This document shows, one piece after another, positions 51,922-61,115 of a DNA stretch of 64,000 nucleotides. Each line of letters begins with the position of its first letter. The stretch's first letter is position 1. This DNA comes from Shimia sp047124445. Lineage in GTDB: Bacteria; Pseudomonadota; Alphaproteobacteria; Rhodobacterales; Rhodobacteraceae. A program made the translations under genes and the position numbers. Where the stretch lies: contig NZ_CP138921.1 of NCBI RefSeq assembly GCF_047124445.1, positions 4,278,001-4,342,000 on the forward strand, in the 5' to 3' direction. The notes below the pieces were generated by a model. The model worked only from the letters and a program-made list of their open reading frames with translations. It did no database searches and was not told the DNA's origin.

Positions 51922-54324
51922 TCACAGCAGGAAGTTGCTTTCGTCCAGATCGCCCGGATCAACCGATTTCAGGATCAGCCGATCGCCGCTTTCCCCACCT
52001 GTCAGGGCGCTTAGGTCGATGACCGTGGCCCAGCCTTGGTCCTGAATATGGGCCACAAGGTCAGAGTATTGCAGGCCATAGCTGCTCAGATCGATCACAT
52101 CGTGGTCCACTTCGAAATCATGGATCATGTCGCGCCCGCCCCCGGCCTGGGTGACAAAAGTGTCGGCATCGCCGTCTTTCCACCAGTTGCCACCCCACAG
52201 GTGGTCATTGCCCTCGCCACCGTGCAGCGTGTCGCCCCCGTCACCGCCGACCAGCTTGTCGTCTCCTGCTCCGCCATCCAGCGCGTCATAGCCAGAGCGC
52301 CCGTGCAGGAAGTCCCGTCCGGCATCGCCGTGTCCCTCGTCATCGCCGGCACCAAGAATGACCTTGTCGTCACCGCTGCCGCCTGAGGCCGTGTCATCCC
52401 CGGTGCCACCAAACAACTTGTCGTTGCCGCTGTCGCCATACATCAGGTCGTCGTCTTTGCCGCCTTGCACAGTGTCATTGCCGCCACCGCCATGCAGCGT
52501 GTCGTCCCCGTCGCCGCCGCGCAGTTTGTCGTTGCCACCCTCTGAGCCAGTGACAGCGGGGTCACGGATCAGCACGGTGCCGTCTGGATCGACCGGCGCA
52601 AAGGGATCGGGCGCACGCGGATCCACCGCGCCGTCATTGCTGCCGGTGCTTTGGGCTTCGGCCATGAACTCTGCATAGGCTGCCTGATCCGCCCAATCGA
52701 CCTCTACACGGTAGATCGCGCCTGAGGCGCCGGTGCTGCCGTCCAGATCATGGTCACCGCGGTTGAGGCCAAAATAGAGGTTGCCGTCCCCATCCAGAAA
52801 CACTGCGCCATAGGCCCCTTTGGGCATGCCGGCGGTCATCCCGTCCTCATAGAGCGTGGCGGTGATTTCGACAGTCGTGATGTGCGGCGCGCCGCCGTTG
52901 GGTACATCTGACAGGTCGATGCGATGCACGGCGCCGGGCTCGCCATTGCGCCCCGGGGATTCCACCGCGTAAAAGGCACCGTCCTTGGCATTAAAGGCCA
53001 CGTCATAGGCGCGCCCGCCAAACAGGCCATTTGGCAGGTCAAAACTTGTTGCCACCGGATTGCCATTGGCGTCCAGATCGTTCACGTCGATCATCGTGAC
53101 GCGGTTCAGGCTGCTCTGGAAGGTCCAGAGATTGCCTGCATCATCAAAATCGCCAACGTAATCCGCCACCGGGGTTTCACCCACCCGGTAAGCATGGCCC
53201 TCGGCATCCACCATCACCAGGTCGCGGATGCTCACCGGGTTGCCCAATGCGTCTACGCCATTGGCCTTGGCGATGCCATAGATCAGATCGTCCTCGGTGT
53301 TGAACCCAATGGCATTGATCCGCAATCCGGTCGGGTCTCCTGCGAGTTCATATTGCTCGCTTTCCGGATCAAATACGTTTAGCTGCCCGTCGATCATCTG
53401 GAACAGTTTGGATTGCCCGGGCGCAAAGGCTGCCACCTCAACACTATCTCCACCAAGGCTGACCTCTTTGAGGTAGCTGAAAATCGGCCCGTCCATATTG
53501 ATGTCCGGTCCGCTGTTTTCCGGCGGCACCTCACGCAGGGTCAAACCGCCCGCGTCGCCGCTGCCGCTCACTTCAAATGTATGGGTTTCAAACACGCCGG
53601 AGGTGGTGGACACGGTGCCAATCACCTCGCCATTCCAGAGCACTTCAACGCTGCCACTGGTGGCGCCGCCCGCCAGATTGGCGGCCAATTCAAAGCTGAT
53701 GGTATATGTCTCGCCCATCTGCGTGGCGACCGATTGGGAAAGCACGCCTTCCGCGTCCCGGTTCCAACCACTCTCGGCCAGCTGCCCCAGTGTCGCAGCT
53801 CCCCCTGCGCCGCCCATAAGCAGATTGCCGTCTTGCAGGTCGCCATAGACCAGATCGTCGCCCCCCCCGGCATTCACCGTGTCCGCGCCAAGCCCGCCCT
53901 GGGCCAGGTCACTGCCGGTTTCCAGGTTGAGCACATCATTGCCCGCACCGCCGTCCACCGTGTCGCGCCCGGTGCCAGCGTTCACGGTGTCTGCACCAGC
54001 CCCGGACATCAGGCTGTCATTGCCGCCGTTGCCCAACACCACGTCATCCCCGGCACCTGTGCTGATCACATCATCATAGGCGCGGTTTTCGGCGTCGCCG
54101 TTGCTGACAATGGCATCCGGGTCATACACCCAACGCCCATCAACAAAGACCCACTCGCGCCCAACCATGTCGCCCGCAACAAGATCATTGCCATCTCCGG
54201 AGGTCAGCGTGTCGCTGCCGGCATGGCCGTTGACACTGTCAACGCCGTCGCCCGTGGTGATGCTGTCGTCGCCGGTTGTGCCCACAACTGGAGTCACCGG
54301 CGGCTGCGGCTCGTTCTCTGACAT
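51922..54324 (-). CDS. RTX calcium-binding exoprotein with propeller region
   Basis: 800 residues, acidic. N-terminal RTX nonapeptides at about 14-170 (GxGxDxxxx), a beta-sandwich-like segment (185-290, with ETYTISFELAANLAGG and VEVLWNGEVIG), a region of repeated beta strands like a propeller (305-560, KLFQMIDGQLNVFD), then a second RTX block (about 605-740) and a C-terminal secretion region ending in SNFLL. Sec signal absent, as expected for type I substrates. Followed 7 bases later by its exporter. Start ATG 54324 preferred over TTG 54345. Confidence 0.88.
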   Translation of the reverse strand: MSENEPQPPVTPVVGTTGDDSITTGDGVDSVNGHAGSDTLTSGDGNDLVAGDMVGREWVFVDGRWVYDPDAIVSNGDAENRAYDDVISTGAGDDVVLGNGGNDSLMSGAGADTVNAGTGRDTVDGGAGNDVLNLETGSDLAQGGLGADTVNAGGGDDLVYGDLQDGNLLMGGAGGAATLGQLAESGWNRDAEGVLSQSVATQMGETYTISFELAANLAGGATSGSVEVLWNGEVIGTVSTTSGVFETHTFEVSGSGDAGGLTLREVPPENSGPDINMDGPIFSYLKEVSLGGDSVEVAAFAPGQSKLFQMIDGQLNVFDPESEQYELAGDPTGLRINAIGFNTEDDLIYGIAKANGVDALGNPVSIRDLVMVDAEGHAYRVGETPVADYVGDFDDAGNLWTFQSSLNRVTMIDVNDLDANGNPVATSFDLPNGLFGGRAYDVAFNAKDGAFYAVESPGRNGEPGAVHRIDLSDVPNGGAPHITTVEITATLYEDGMTAGMPKGAYGAVFLDGDGNLYFGLNRGDHDLDGSTGASGAIYRVEVDWADQAAYAEFMAEAQSTGSNDGAVDPRAPDPFAPVDPDGTVLIRDPAVTGSEGGNDKLRGGDGDDTLHGGGGNDTVQGGKDDDLMYGDSGNDKLFGGTGDDTASGGSGDDKVILGAGDDEGHGDAGRDFLHGRSGYDALDGGAGDDKLVGGDGGDTLHGGEGNDHLWGGNWWKDGDADTFVTQAGGGRDMIHDFEVDHDVIDLSSYGLQYSDLVAHIQDQGWATVIDLSALTGGESGDRLILKSVDPGDLDESNFLL

Positions 54325-54434
54325 ACCCGAATTACCTTTTACCAAAACACAGCGAACATTGTGCGAACAAAAGGTTAGGAAAAGGTAAAGGTCTGTTTGA
54401 AGACACCCTCAATGCCTTTTAGGCCATAGAGGCG

Positions 54435-54833
54435 TTAAATGCCATGTGAGTGATCAAACACAAAGGCCCACAAAAACCAAAAGAACCATCCCGGGGCCAG
54501 CAGCGCGGCACACAGGCTTCTGAGTTTTTTGTCCGAAACAACACTCAGGTAGAGCAGCCCGCCGCCAACACCGAAACAGCCTGTGGCCAGACCACACCAA
54601 AACAAGGGGTCAAAGAGATCGCCCCACCAACCTAACTTTGCTTCGAGCGAAACTTGGGCGTCTACAAAAAAAACACCAAACACCCAGAGGAACGTTAGCG
54701 GCGGAAGTACCATGAGGCTCAATCCAACAACGGGATGTTTATCCGAGAAATAGACCCGGCCTCCAATCCACGCACTCATCAGCGCAGCCACAAAAGGCAT
54801 CGCCAAAAACGTGATGCCGATCAACGCGTTCAC
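54435..54833 (-). CDS. Four-helix membrane protein coupled to mlaF
   Basis: 132 residues, about four hydrophobic helices, ending in HSHGI. No family recognised. The ATG overlaps the mlaF stop by four bases, so it is translated with the lipid-transport genes. A role with MlaFE is an inference from the overlap alone. Confidence 0.68.
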   Translation of the reverse strand: MNALIGITFLAMPFVAALMSAWIGGRVYFSDKHPVVGLSLMVLPPLTFLWVFGVFFVDAQVSLEAKLGWWGDLFDPLFWCGLATGCFGVGGGLLYLSVVSDKKLRSLCAALLAPGWFFWFLWAFVFDHSHGI

Positions 54834-55576
54834 CGGACCGCCTCAATCGGACCTTCTGCTGAGCCGGAAATAAACTGTGTCAGATAGGGATCGCCGCTGG
54901 CGTCCATCTGGCTCACCGGACCGGTCCATTGGATCACGCCGCCATGCAGCATCGCCACGTTGTCGGCAATCGCGCGCACCGAGCTCATGTCATGGGTGAT
55001 GGTCATCGCCGTGGCGCCCATCTCCACCACAATCTCACGGATCAAGTCATTGATCACTCCGGACATAATGGGATCAAGGCCGGTGGTGGGCTCGTCAAAA
55101 AAGATGATCTCAGGTTCTGCCGCAATGGCGCGGGCCAGCCCCACACGTTTCTGCATCCCGCCAGACAGTTCAGACGGATAAAGATCCGCCACATCAGGCG
55201 TCAAACCCACCCGGCGTAGCTTCTCAATGGCGATCTCGCGCGCTTCTTCCTTGGGCCGTTTCAGACTGCCCCGCAGCAGGCGGAATGCCACGTTTTGCCA
55301 AACGGTCATACTGTCAAACAGCGCGCCGCCCTGAAACAACATGCCAAACCGCGCCAGAAACGCATCGCGATCTCCTTGGGTGGCGTTCTGCCCATCCACG
55401 GTGATGGTGCCGCTGTCCGGCGTGATTAGCCCGAGCACCGACTTCAACATCACCGATTTCCCGGTGCCGGACCCGCCAATAATCACCATCGAACTGCCCT
55501 TGGCAATTTCGAGATTCACCCCTTGCAGCACCCGTTTGGGGCCAAAGCGTTTATGCACATTGTCAAACTGGATCAT
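54830..55576 (-). CDS. mlaF: Phospholipid transport ABC ATPase, MlaF-type
   Basis: 248 residues. Walker A GGSGTGKSV, signature LSGGMQKR, Walker B IIFFDEP, H-loop ITHDMSSV. The second-helix pattern VGLTPDVADLYPSELSGGM and the position next to mlaE mark the Mla-type lipid ATPase. Overlaps mlaE by four bases and the downstream membrane protein by four bases. Confidence 0.92.
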   Translation of the reverse strand: MIQFDNVHKRFGPKRVLQGVNLEIAKGSSMVIIGGSGTGKSVMLKSVLGLITPDSGTITVDGQNATQGDRDAFLARFGMLFQGGALFDSMTVWQNVAFRLLRGSLKRPKEEAREIAIEKLRRVGLTPDVADLYPSELSGGMQKRVGLARAIAAEPEIIFFDEPTTGLDPIMSGVINDLIREIVVEMGATAMTITHDMSSVRAIADNVAMLHGGVIQWTGPVSQMDASGDPYLTQFISGSAEGPIEAVR

Positions 55577-56358
55577 GAGGCAAAGAACAGGCTGGTGAGC
55601 AGGAAGTTGGCTGCAAGGATCATCACCGCGGCGGCCTGTACGGAGCTTTTGGTGGCCCGGCCAACGCCCTGGGCGCCACGGCCTGAGTGCATCCCGGCAT
55701 AACAGCCCATCACGGCGGCAATCCCGCCAAACACGGAGCCTTTCACAAGGCTGGAGACCACGTCATTGATCTGCAGGAAGTCGGCGGTATTGCGGATATA
55801 AGTCGCGGGATTGAACCCCAGCGTTTCCGTCGCCACCAGAAACCCGCCATAGATGCCGATGATATCACCAATGCCCACCAGCGCAGGCACCACCAGAATG
55901 GCAGCCATCACGCGTGGGGCGACCAGGTACTTCATCGGATGAGTCGAGAGGGTCACCAGGGCGTCAATCTGCTCGGTCACCTTCATGGTGGCAATCTCGG
56001 CGGCAATCGAGCTGGTCACACGGGCGGCCACCATTAGGCCGACCAGAACGGGACCCAGTTCGCGCACCATGCCAATCGCCACAATCTGCGGCACCACGCT
56101 TTCCACGGAAAACCGCGAACTGCCGTCATAGATTTGCAAGGCCAACGCGCCGCCGGTAAAAATCGCGGTCATGCCCACCACCGGCAGGCTCAGCCAGCCA
56201 ATGTTAAACAGCGCGCTCAAAAACTCGCGGCCGTAAAACGGCGGGCGGAAAATATGGCTCAGCGCGCCCCAGACAAACAGCACCACCTCCCCAAAGGAGG
56301 TCAGCATACCAAGCGTGCTGCGCCCAATCGCATTGAGGGGAGCCACAATCAGCTTCAT
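55573..56358 (-). CDS. mlaE: Phospholipid transport permease, MlaE-type
   Basis: 261 residues with five to six transmembrane helices of the MlaE family. GMVRELGPVLVGLMVAARVTSSIAAEIATMKVTEQIDALVTLSTHPMKYLVAPR is diagnostic. Maintains outer-membrane lipid asymmetry with MlaF and MlaD; no mlaD follows here. Overlaps alr by four bases. Confidence 0.94.
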   Translation of the reverse strand: MKLIVAPLNAIGRSTLGMLTSFGEVVLFVWGALSHIFRPPFYGREFLSALFNIGWLSLPVVGMTAIFTGGALALQIYDGSSRFSVESVVPQIVAIGMVRELGPVLVGLMVAARVTSSIAAEIATMKVTEQIDALVTLSTHPMKYLVAPRVMAAILVVPALVGIGDIIGIYGGFLVATETLGFNPATYIRNTADFLQINDVVSSLVKGSVFGGIAAVMGCYAGMHSGRGAQGVGRATKSSVQAAAVMILAANFLLTSLFFAS

Positions 56359-57392
56359 GAAGATTTGTACCGGCGCTGATAGCGTTGGCCCATGGAGGTC
56401 AGGATTTCATAGCCAATGGTGCCGGCGGCATCGGCCAGCGTGTCCACCGACTGATGTTGCCCAAGCAGCTCCACCTCACGTGGCACCTCGGACAGGTCGG
56501 TTACGTCGATGCCAATCAGGTCCATGGAAATCCGGCCAATCAGCGGGCAGCGGTCCTCGCCAGCAAAGGTGGCTACCTTGCCGCTCATCGCCCGCAGGAG
56601 ACCATCGGCATAGCCCGCTGCAATGGTCGCGATTTTGCTGTCGCGCTCTGCAATCCAAGCATTGCCATAGCCCACGCTTTCCCCTTCAGCCACGTCGCGC
56701 ACCTGAATCACCGGAATGCGCAGGCTGGCCACCGGGGTGGCGTCCACAAACGGCATGCCGCCATAAAGCCCCACACCAGGGCGGGTCAGGTCAAAGTGAT
56801 AGTCATCGCCCAGAAGGATACCACCGGTTGCGGCCAGCGAGCGCGGAATGTCCAACCCGTCCGTCATCTCTTTGAACGCCGCCAGTTGTTGCGGGTTCAT
56901 CGGATGCTCCGGCTCATCGGCGCAGGCCAGATGCGACATGATCAAGGTTGGTCCGCGCTGCAACACCAACTCTTTCACCGCTTCCCATTCCGGCGCCTCA
57001 AGGCCAAGCCGGTTCATGCCGGTGTCCAGCTGAATGCCAAAGGGATGCGCCGGCAATGCTTCGACGTGGCGCACAATCTGATCCACCGAGTTCAACATCG
57101 GGGTGAGATGCATGTCGCTGATCATATCGGTGTCGCCGCGCATGTGGCCGCCAAAGATGTTGATCTCAGGATCCGGTCCCACCGCTTGGCGCAGGCTGGC
57201 GCCTTCCTCGGCGGCAGCGACAAAAAAGCGGGTCACACCGGCGCGCATTAGTGCGCGCGCCACGCGGTCCGCGCCAAGTCCGTATCCGTCGGCTTTCACC
57301 ACCGCGGCGGTGGTCACTTCCGTCTGTGCATCCAGCGCCCGCCAGTTGCTGATCAGGGCGTCGAGGTCGATTGTCAAAGTTGCAGTAGCCAT
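56355..57392 (-). CDS. alr: Alanine racemase
   Basis: 345 residues. PLP lysine Lys33 in AVVKADGYGLGA; the catalytic tyrosine lies in GESVGYGNAW. Provides D-alanine for peptidoglycan. Start at ATG 57392 gives the standard length; the open frame reaches back over 50 codons but is poorly conserved. Follows dnaB, a common order. Confidence 0.94.
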   Translation of the reverse strand: MATATLTIDLDALISNWRALDAQTEVTTAAVVKADGYGLGADRVARALMRAGVTRFFVAAAEEGASLRQAVGPDPEINIFGGHMRGDTDMISDMHLTPMLNSVDQIVRHVEALPAHPFGIQLDTGMNRLGLEAPEWEAVKELVLQRGPTLIMSHLACADEPEHPMNPQQLAAFKEMTDGLDIPRSLAATGGILLGDDYHFDLTRPGVGLYGGMPFVDATPVASLRIPVIQVRDVAEGESVGYGNAWIAERDSKIATIAAGYADGLLRAMSGKVATFAGEDRCPLIGRISMDLIGIDVTDLSEVPREVELLGQHQSVDTLADAAGTIGYEILTSMGQRYQRRYKSS

Positions 57393-57607
57393 GACGGTGT
57401 TTGTTGACGTCTGACCCCGCGAGGTCAAGGCCAAAGGCGGTGCGTTTTTCCCCGTTGCTGCGAACTGTGGCTTAACAATTGCTGCTTGCGGCGCGTCGGA
57501 AATACGCACCTCCGCAAAACAGTCGCGATACCGACAAAATACCGACGTGCAAATCACCGCCAAAACCGCAGGTTAACGCGGCGATTCGAGGGGTAGGGAT
57601 AGGGGGC

Positions 57608-59098
57608 TTAGAACTCGTCTCCGCCGCCGTCTTGCTGCCAAGGCTGCACAAGGTTGCCAAAGCGGGTGTATTGGCCTTCAAAAGACAGCTCCACCGTCCC
57701 AATTGGACCGTGACGCTGCTTGCCCAGGATCACCTCGGCTTTACCGTGCAACCGCTCCATGCGCTCTTGCCACGCGGCCATTTCGTCCAGCCGGTCATCG
57801 GACGGCTTTTCCCGCTCCACATAGTACTCTTCACGGAACACAAACATCACCACGTCGGCATCCTGCTCAATCGAACCAGATTCCCGCAAGTCACTGAGTT
57901 GTGGGCGTTTATCGTCGCGGCTTTCCACTGTACGCGACAGCTGGGACAGGCCAATCACCGGAATGTTGAGCTCCTTGGCAATGGCTTTCATACCCATGGA
58001 AATCTCACCAATTTCCTGCACACGGTTGTCGGCTGTACCGCGACACAGCTGCAAATAGTCGATGATCAGCAGGTCCAGACCATGGGTCCGTTTCAGGCGT
58101 CGCGCCCGCGCCGCGAGCTGCGCAATTGGTAGGGCAGGGGTGTCGTCGATATAGAGTGGGCAAGCCTCAAGGTCCTTTGCCGCTTGCACAAACCGGCGGA
58201 ACTCTTCCTCGGTCATATCCCCTTTACGGATCTGCTCTGACGGGATCTCCGCCGCCTCCGACAAGATACGCGCCGCAAGCTGTTCCGCCGACATTTCGAG
58301 GCTACAGAATGCCACCACGCCACCTTCCACAGCGCCCTCGCTGCCGTCCGGTTTTATGCCTTTTTTATAAGCCTTTGCGACGTTAAACGCGAGGTTGGTC
58401 GCCAGCGAGGTTTTCCCCATAGAGGGACGTCCGGCGAGGATCAAAAGGTCCGATGGGTGCAGGCCGCCAAGCTTCTTATCAAGGTCAATCAAACCGGTGG
58501 AAATCCCGGCCAGACCACCGTCTCGCTGGTAGGCCGCGTTGGCCGTATTCACCGCCTCGGTCACCGCCTTCAGGAAGGACACATACCCCCGCTCGGCAGA
58601 ACCTTGCTCTGACAGCTTGTAGAGCGCCTGTTCGGCCTCCACGATTTGCTCTTTTGGCTCCAGCTTGATGTCCGCTTTCTTAGCCTTGGACGCGATGTTG
58701 TTGCCCAGATCAATCAACTCACGGCGCATCGCCATATCGTAGATCATCTGCGCGTAATCCGCTGCAGCAAAGGAAGAAATTGCCGAACCTGCTAGACGGA
58801 CGAGGTAGGCAGGGCCGCCCAACTCGATCAGGCCGGGGTCGTCTTCAAGGAAGGCTTTGAGCGTGACCGGTGACGCCAGATTGTTCTTGGCAATCCGGGC
58901 TGCTGCAATCTCGTAAATGCGCGAATGCACGGGCTCGTAGAAGTGGGACGAGTTGATCACAGAGGCGACGCGATCGAAAATGTCATTGTTGGTCAGAATC
59001 GCCCCCAGAAGCTGTTGCTCAGCCTCGATGGAGTGCGGCAGGGCCTCAATTTCCGCCGCTGCGGTTTCGCCCGAATTGATGCTCGCGATTTCGTTCAT
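57608..59098 (-). CDS. dnaB: Replicative DNA helicase
   Basis: 496 residues. N-terminal helical domain, linker, then RecA-like helicase with Walker A LAGRPSMGKTSLA (about residue 225) and the DnaB Walker B LLIIDYLQL. Unwinds DNA at the fork. A DnaA-box-like pair and a palindrome lie just upstream. Start at ATG 59098 (MNEIASINSG); the seven-residue extension is rejected. Confidence 0.95.
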   Translation of the reverse strand: MNEIASINSGETAAAEIEALPHSIEAEQQLLGAILTNNDIFDRVASVINSSHFYEPVHSRIYEIAAARIAKNNLASPVTLKAFLEDDPGLIELGGPAYLVRLAGSAISSFAAADYAQMIYDMAMRRELIDLGNNIASKAKKADIKLEPKEQIVEAEQALYKLSEQGSAERGYVSFLKAVTEAVNTANAAYQRDGGLAGISTGLIDLDKKLGGLHPSDLLILAGRPSMGKTSLATNLAFNVAKAYKKGIKPDGSEGAVEGGVVAFCSLEMSAEQLAARILSEAAEIPSEQIRKGDMTEEEFRRFVQAAKDLEACPLYIDDTPALPIAQLAARARRLKRTHGLDLLIIDYLQLCRGTADNRVQEIGEISMGMKAIAKELNIPVIGLSQLSRTVESRDDKRPQLSDLRESGSIEQDADVVMFVFREEYYVEREKPSDDRLDEMAAWQERMERLHGKAEVILGKQRHGPIGTVELSFEGQYTRFGNLVQPWQQDGGGDEF

Positions 59099-59122
59099 GT
59101 CTGTCCCCAATTGCCCCACCCG

Positions 59123-59139
59123 GCTGGTTTTAAACCAGC
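59123..59139. promoter_or_regulatory. Palindrome upstream of dnaB
   Basis: GCTGGTTT-T-AAACCAGC, a perfect 8-bp dyad with a one-base centre, 25 bases upstream of the dnaB ATG. Could be a repressor site or an mRNA leader hairpin. Confidence 0.4.
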
Positions 59140-59168
59140 GGTCTCAAACTGGGCAACTTGTATGTTTT

Positions 59169-59188
59169 TGTGGATCGCCTGTGGATAA
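59169..59188. promoter_or_regulatory. Two DnaA-box-like sites upstream of dnaB
   Basis: TGTGGATAA (59180-59188) is the exact reverse complement of the DnaA box TTATCCACA. TGTGGATCG (59169-59177) is a partial copy 11 bases away, one helical turn. Could link dnaB expression to DnaA; not evidence for an origin. Confidence 0.45.
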
Positions 59189-59246
59189 CTTCGCCCGCCC
59201 CGATATTGTCAGGACGGGCGTGGATGCGTCAACATCTTGTGGTTTG

Positions 59247-59264
59247 CGGGGCGGTCAAGCCCCG
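59247..59264 (-). terminator. Possible hairpin terminator after pyrE
   Basis: CGGGGC (59247-59252) and GCCCCG (59259-59264) form a perfect 6-bp stem with a 6-base loop, 28 bases after the pyrE stop. No T-run follows on the - strand. Confidence 0.35.
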
Positions 59265-59291
59265 ACCATGCTCGGTTTTCCGCCGAAGGGC

Positions 59292-59972
59292 TTAAGCGCC
59301 TTTGCGGGCTTCCTGCCATGCGCGTGGGTCTTTCAGGAAGCTCTCCACTTCATTCAGGGTCTCTTCCGAAAAGGCACCCTGCGCTTTGGCCTCGGCCAGC
59401 ACGTCCCACCAGGTGCAGAGATAGTGCAGCGCAACGCCATGATCCCCCAGCGTCTTCTCGGTTTCCGGGAAGATGTCGTAGTAGAAAATCACGGCGGTGT
59501 TGCCACAGGTCGCGCCGGTCTCACGGATCGCATCAACAAAGGACAGTTTGGAGCCGCCATCGGTGGTCAGGTCTTCCACCAGCAGCACGCGCTCGCCTTC
59601 GCTCATCGCCCCTTCGATACGGGCATTTTTGCCATAACCCTTTGGCTTCTTGCGCACATAGGTCATCGGCAGCGCCATACGCTCCGCCACCAATGCAGCA
59701 AACGGGATGCCCGCAGTCTCACCACCGGCGATGTTGTCAAAGGCCTCAAAACCGGCTTCCCGCATCACAGTTACGGTCATGAAGTCCATTAGGGTCGCGC
59801 GGATGCGTGGGAAGGAAATCAGCTTGCGACAGTCAATGTAGCTGGGGCTCGGCAGGCCAGACGCCAGCGTATACGGCTCATCAGTGTTGAAATTCACCGC
59901 ACCAATTTCCAGCAACATACGGGCTGTCAGGCGGGCGATTTCTTCTTTTGGCGGAAAGGCGGTTGGGATCAT
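59292..59972 (-). CDS. pyrE: Orotate phosphoribosyltransferase
   Basis: 226 residues; converts orotate and PRPP to OMP. The PRPP-binding motif VLLVEDLTTDGGSK is near residue 130, and AGGETAGIPFAAL precedes it. AAAGGA lies before the ATG. Directly downstream of pyrC, with 27 bases between, so the two pyrimidine genes form an operon. Confidence 0.95.
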   Translation of the reverse strand: MIPTAFPPKEEIARLTARMLLEIGAVNFNTDEPYTLASGLPSPSYIDCRKLISFPRIRATLMDFMTVTVMREAGFEAFDNIAGGETAGIPFAALVAERMALPMTYVRKKPKGYGKNARIEGAMSEGERVLLVEDLTTDGGSKLSFVDAIRETGATCGNTAVIFYYDIFPETEKTLGDHGVALHYLCTWWDVLAEAKAQGAFSEETLNEVESFLKDPRAWQEARKGA

Positions 59973-59999
59973 TTGGGTATCCTTTGGCAGCGGAAGTTC

Positions 60000-61043
60000 T
60001 TAGTCAGCAACGGTCCAGAACACGTCATAGCCTGGGTCAAACACGGTGACCGGCCCATTGGCGCTCTCGATTTTGTCTGGGAAGACAGTGGCTTGGTCGT
60101 TCTTTACAAGCGTAATAGTCTCGTCATTCACCGGCAGGCCATAGAAGTTAGGACCATTTCGGCTCGCGAAGCTTTCCAGCTTGTCGAGCGCACCGTCTTC
60201 TTCGAACACATGCGCCAAAAGCGCCATGGTGTTGGTCGCGGTGAAGCACCCGGCACAGCCGCAAGCACTCTCTTTGTCGCCATCCAAATGCGGTGCGCTG
60301 TCGGTTCCGAGGAAGAACCGCGCATCACCGGAAGTAGCCGCCGCACGCAGCGCCAAGCGGTGCTCTTCGCGTTTGGCCACAGGCAGGCAGTAGTAGTGCG
60401 GTTTGATCCCGCCCACGAGGATGTGGTTGCGGTTGATGATCAGGTGGTGCGTGGTGATTGTTGCGCCCAGATCGGTCGCATGATCCTGCACATACGCAAC
60501 ACCGTCTTTGGTTGTGATATGCTCCATAATCACGCGCAGACCCGGTGTCGCTTTGCGGATTGGATCAAGCACCTTGTCGATGAACACCGCTTCACGGTCG
60601 AAAATATCGACGTCATGATGGGTGACTTCCCCATGCACACAAAGCGGCAGGCCAATTTCGGCCATTTTTTCCAGCGACGCGCGCACGTTTTTGAAATCTG
60701 ACACGCCGCTGGCGGAGTTTGTGGTCGCGCCTGCGGGGTAGAGTTTGACCGCTTTGATCAGACCGGTCGCATGGGCCGCCGCAATATCTTCTGGGTCGCT
60801 GTCCTCGGTCAGGTACAGCGTCATCAGCGGCTCAAAGCTCATGCCATCTGGCAAAGCGGCCATAATGCGGTCTTTGTAGGCTGCGGCCTGCGCACCGGTG
60901 ACAACCGGCGGCACCAGATTGGGCATAATGATCGCACGGGCAAAATGGCGTGCGGTTTCTGGCAGGACGGCTTCCAGCATCGCGCCATCGCGCAGATGCA
61001 GATGCCAGTCATCGGGGCGGGCAATGGTCAGATTTTGGGTCAT
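60000..61043 (-). CDS. pyrC: Dihydroorotase (class II, E. coli-type)
   Basis: 347 residues; closes carbamoyl aspartate to dihydroorotate. The metal-binding HLH of DDWHLHLRDG (His14, His16) and AVKLYPAGATTNS with the carboxylated-lysine region (about 93-105) identify the E. coli-type class. The ATG at 61043 is certain because no other start precedes DDWHLHL. There is no Shine-Dalgarno; instead a strong hairpin ends 3 bases before the ATG. Confidence 0.95.
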   Translation of the reverse strand: MTQNLTIARPDDWHLHLRDGAMLEAVLPETARHFARAIIMPNLVPPVVTGAQAAAYKDRIMAALPDGMSFEPLMTLYLTEDSDPEDIAAAHATGLIKAVKLYPAGATTNSASGVSDFKNVRASLEKMAEIGLPLCVHGEVTHHDVDIFDREAVFIDKVLDPIRKATPGLRVIMEHITTKDGVAYVQDHATDLGATITTHHLIINRNHILVGGIKPHYYCLPVAKREEHRLALRAAATSGDARFFLGTDSAPHLDGDKESACGCAGCFTATNTMALLAHVFEEDGALDKLESFASRNGPNFYGLPVNDETITLVKNDQATVFPDKIESANGPVTVFDPGYDVFWTVAD

Positions 61044-61046
61044 AGG

Positions 61047-61067
61047 CGCGGCTTACACAAAGCCGCG
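61047..61067 (-). promoter_or_regulatory. Leader hairpin next to the pyrC start
   Basis: On the mRNA: CGCGGCTT, 5-base loop, AAGCCGCG, a perfect 8-bp stem whose 3' side ends 3 bases before the pyrC ATG. The hairpin occupies the place of the Shine-Dalgarno. E. coli pyrC is controlled by a start-adjacent hairpin too, so regulation is plausible. Confidence 0.55.
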
Positions 61068-61086
61068 ACCAGTGGCTAGTCTTTGT

Positions 61087-61110
61087 GCGCAAAACTTAGC
61101 GGTTTTGCGC
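61087..61110 (-). terminator. Terminator-like hairpin after the hydrolase-like gene
   Basis: GCGCAAAAC (61087-61095) / GTTTTGCGC (61102-61110), a perfect 9-bp stem with a 6-base loop, directly after the - strand stop at 61116. It separates that gene from the pyrC leader. Confidence 0.6.
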
Positions 61111-61115
61111 CGGTT

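Noticed and set aside
52190..52560. Tandem DNA repeats in the RTX gene
   Set aside because: These are the codons of the RTX nonapeptides, not a separate repeat element or CRISPR array.
59169..59188. Replication origin near dnaB
   Set aside because: Only one exact DnaA box and one partial box, no AT-rich unwinding stretch and no dnaA/gyrB/parAB genes nearby.
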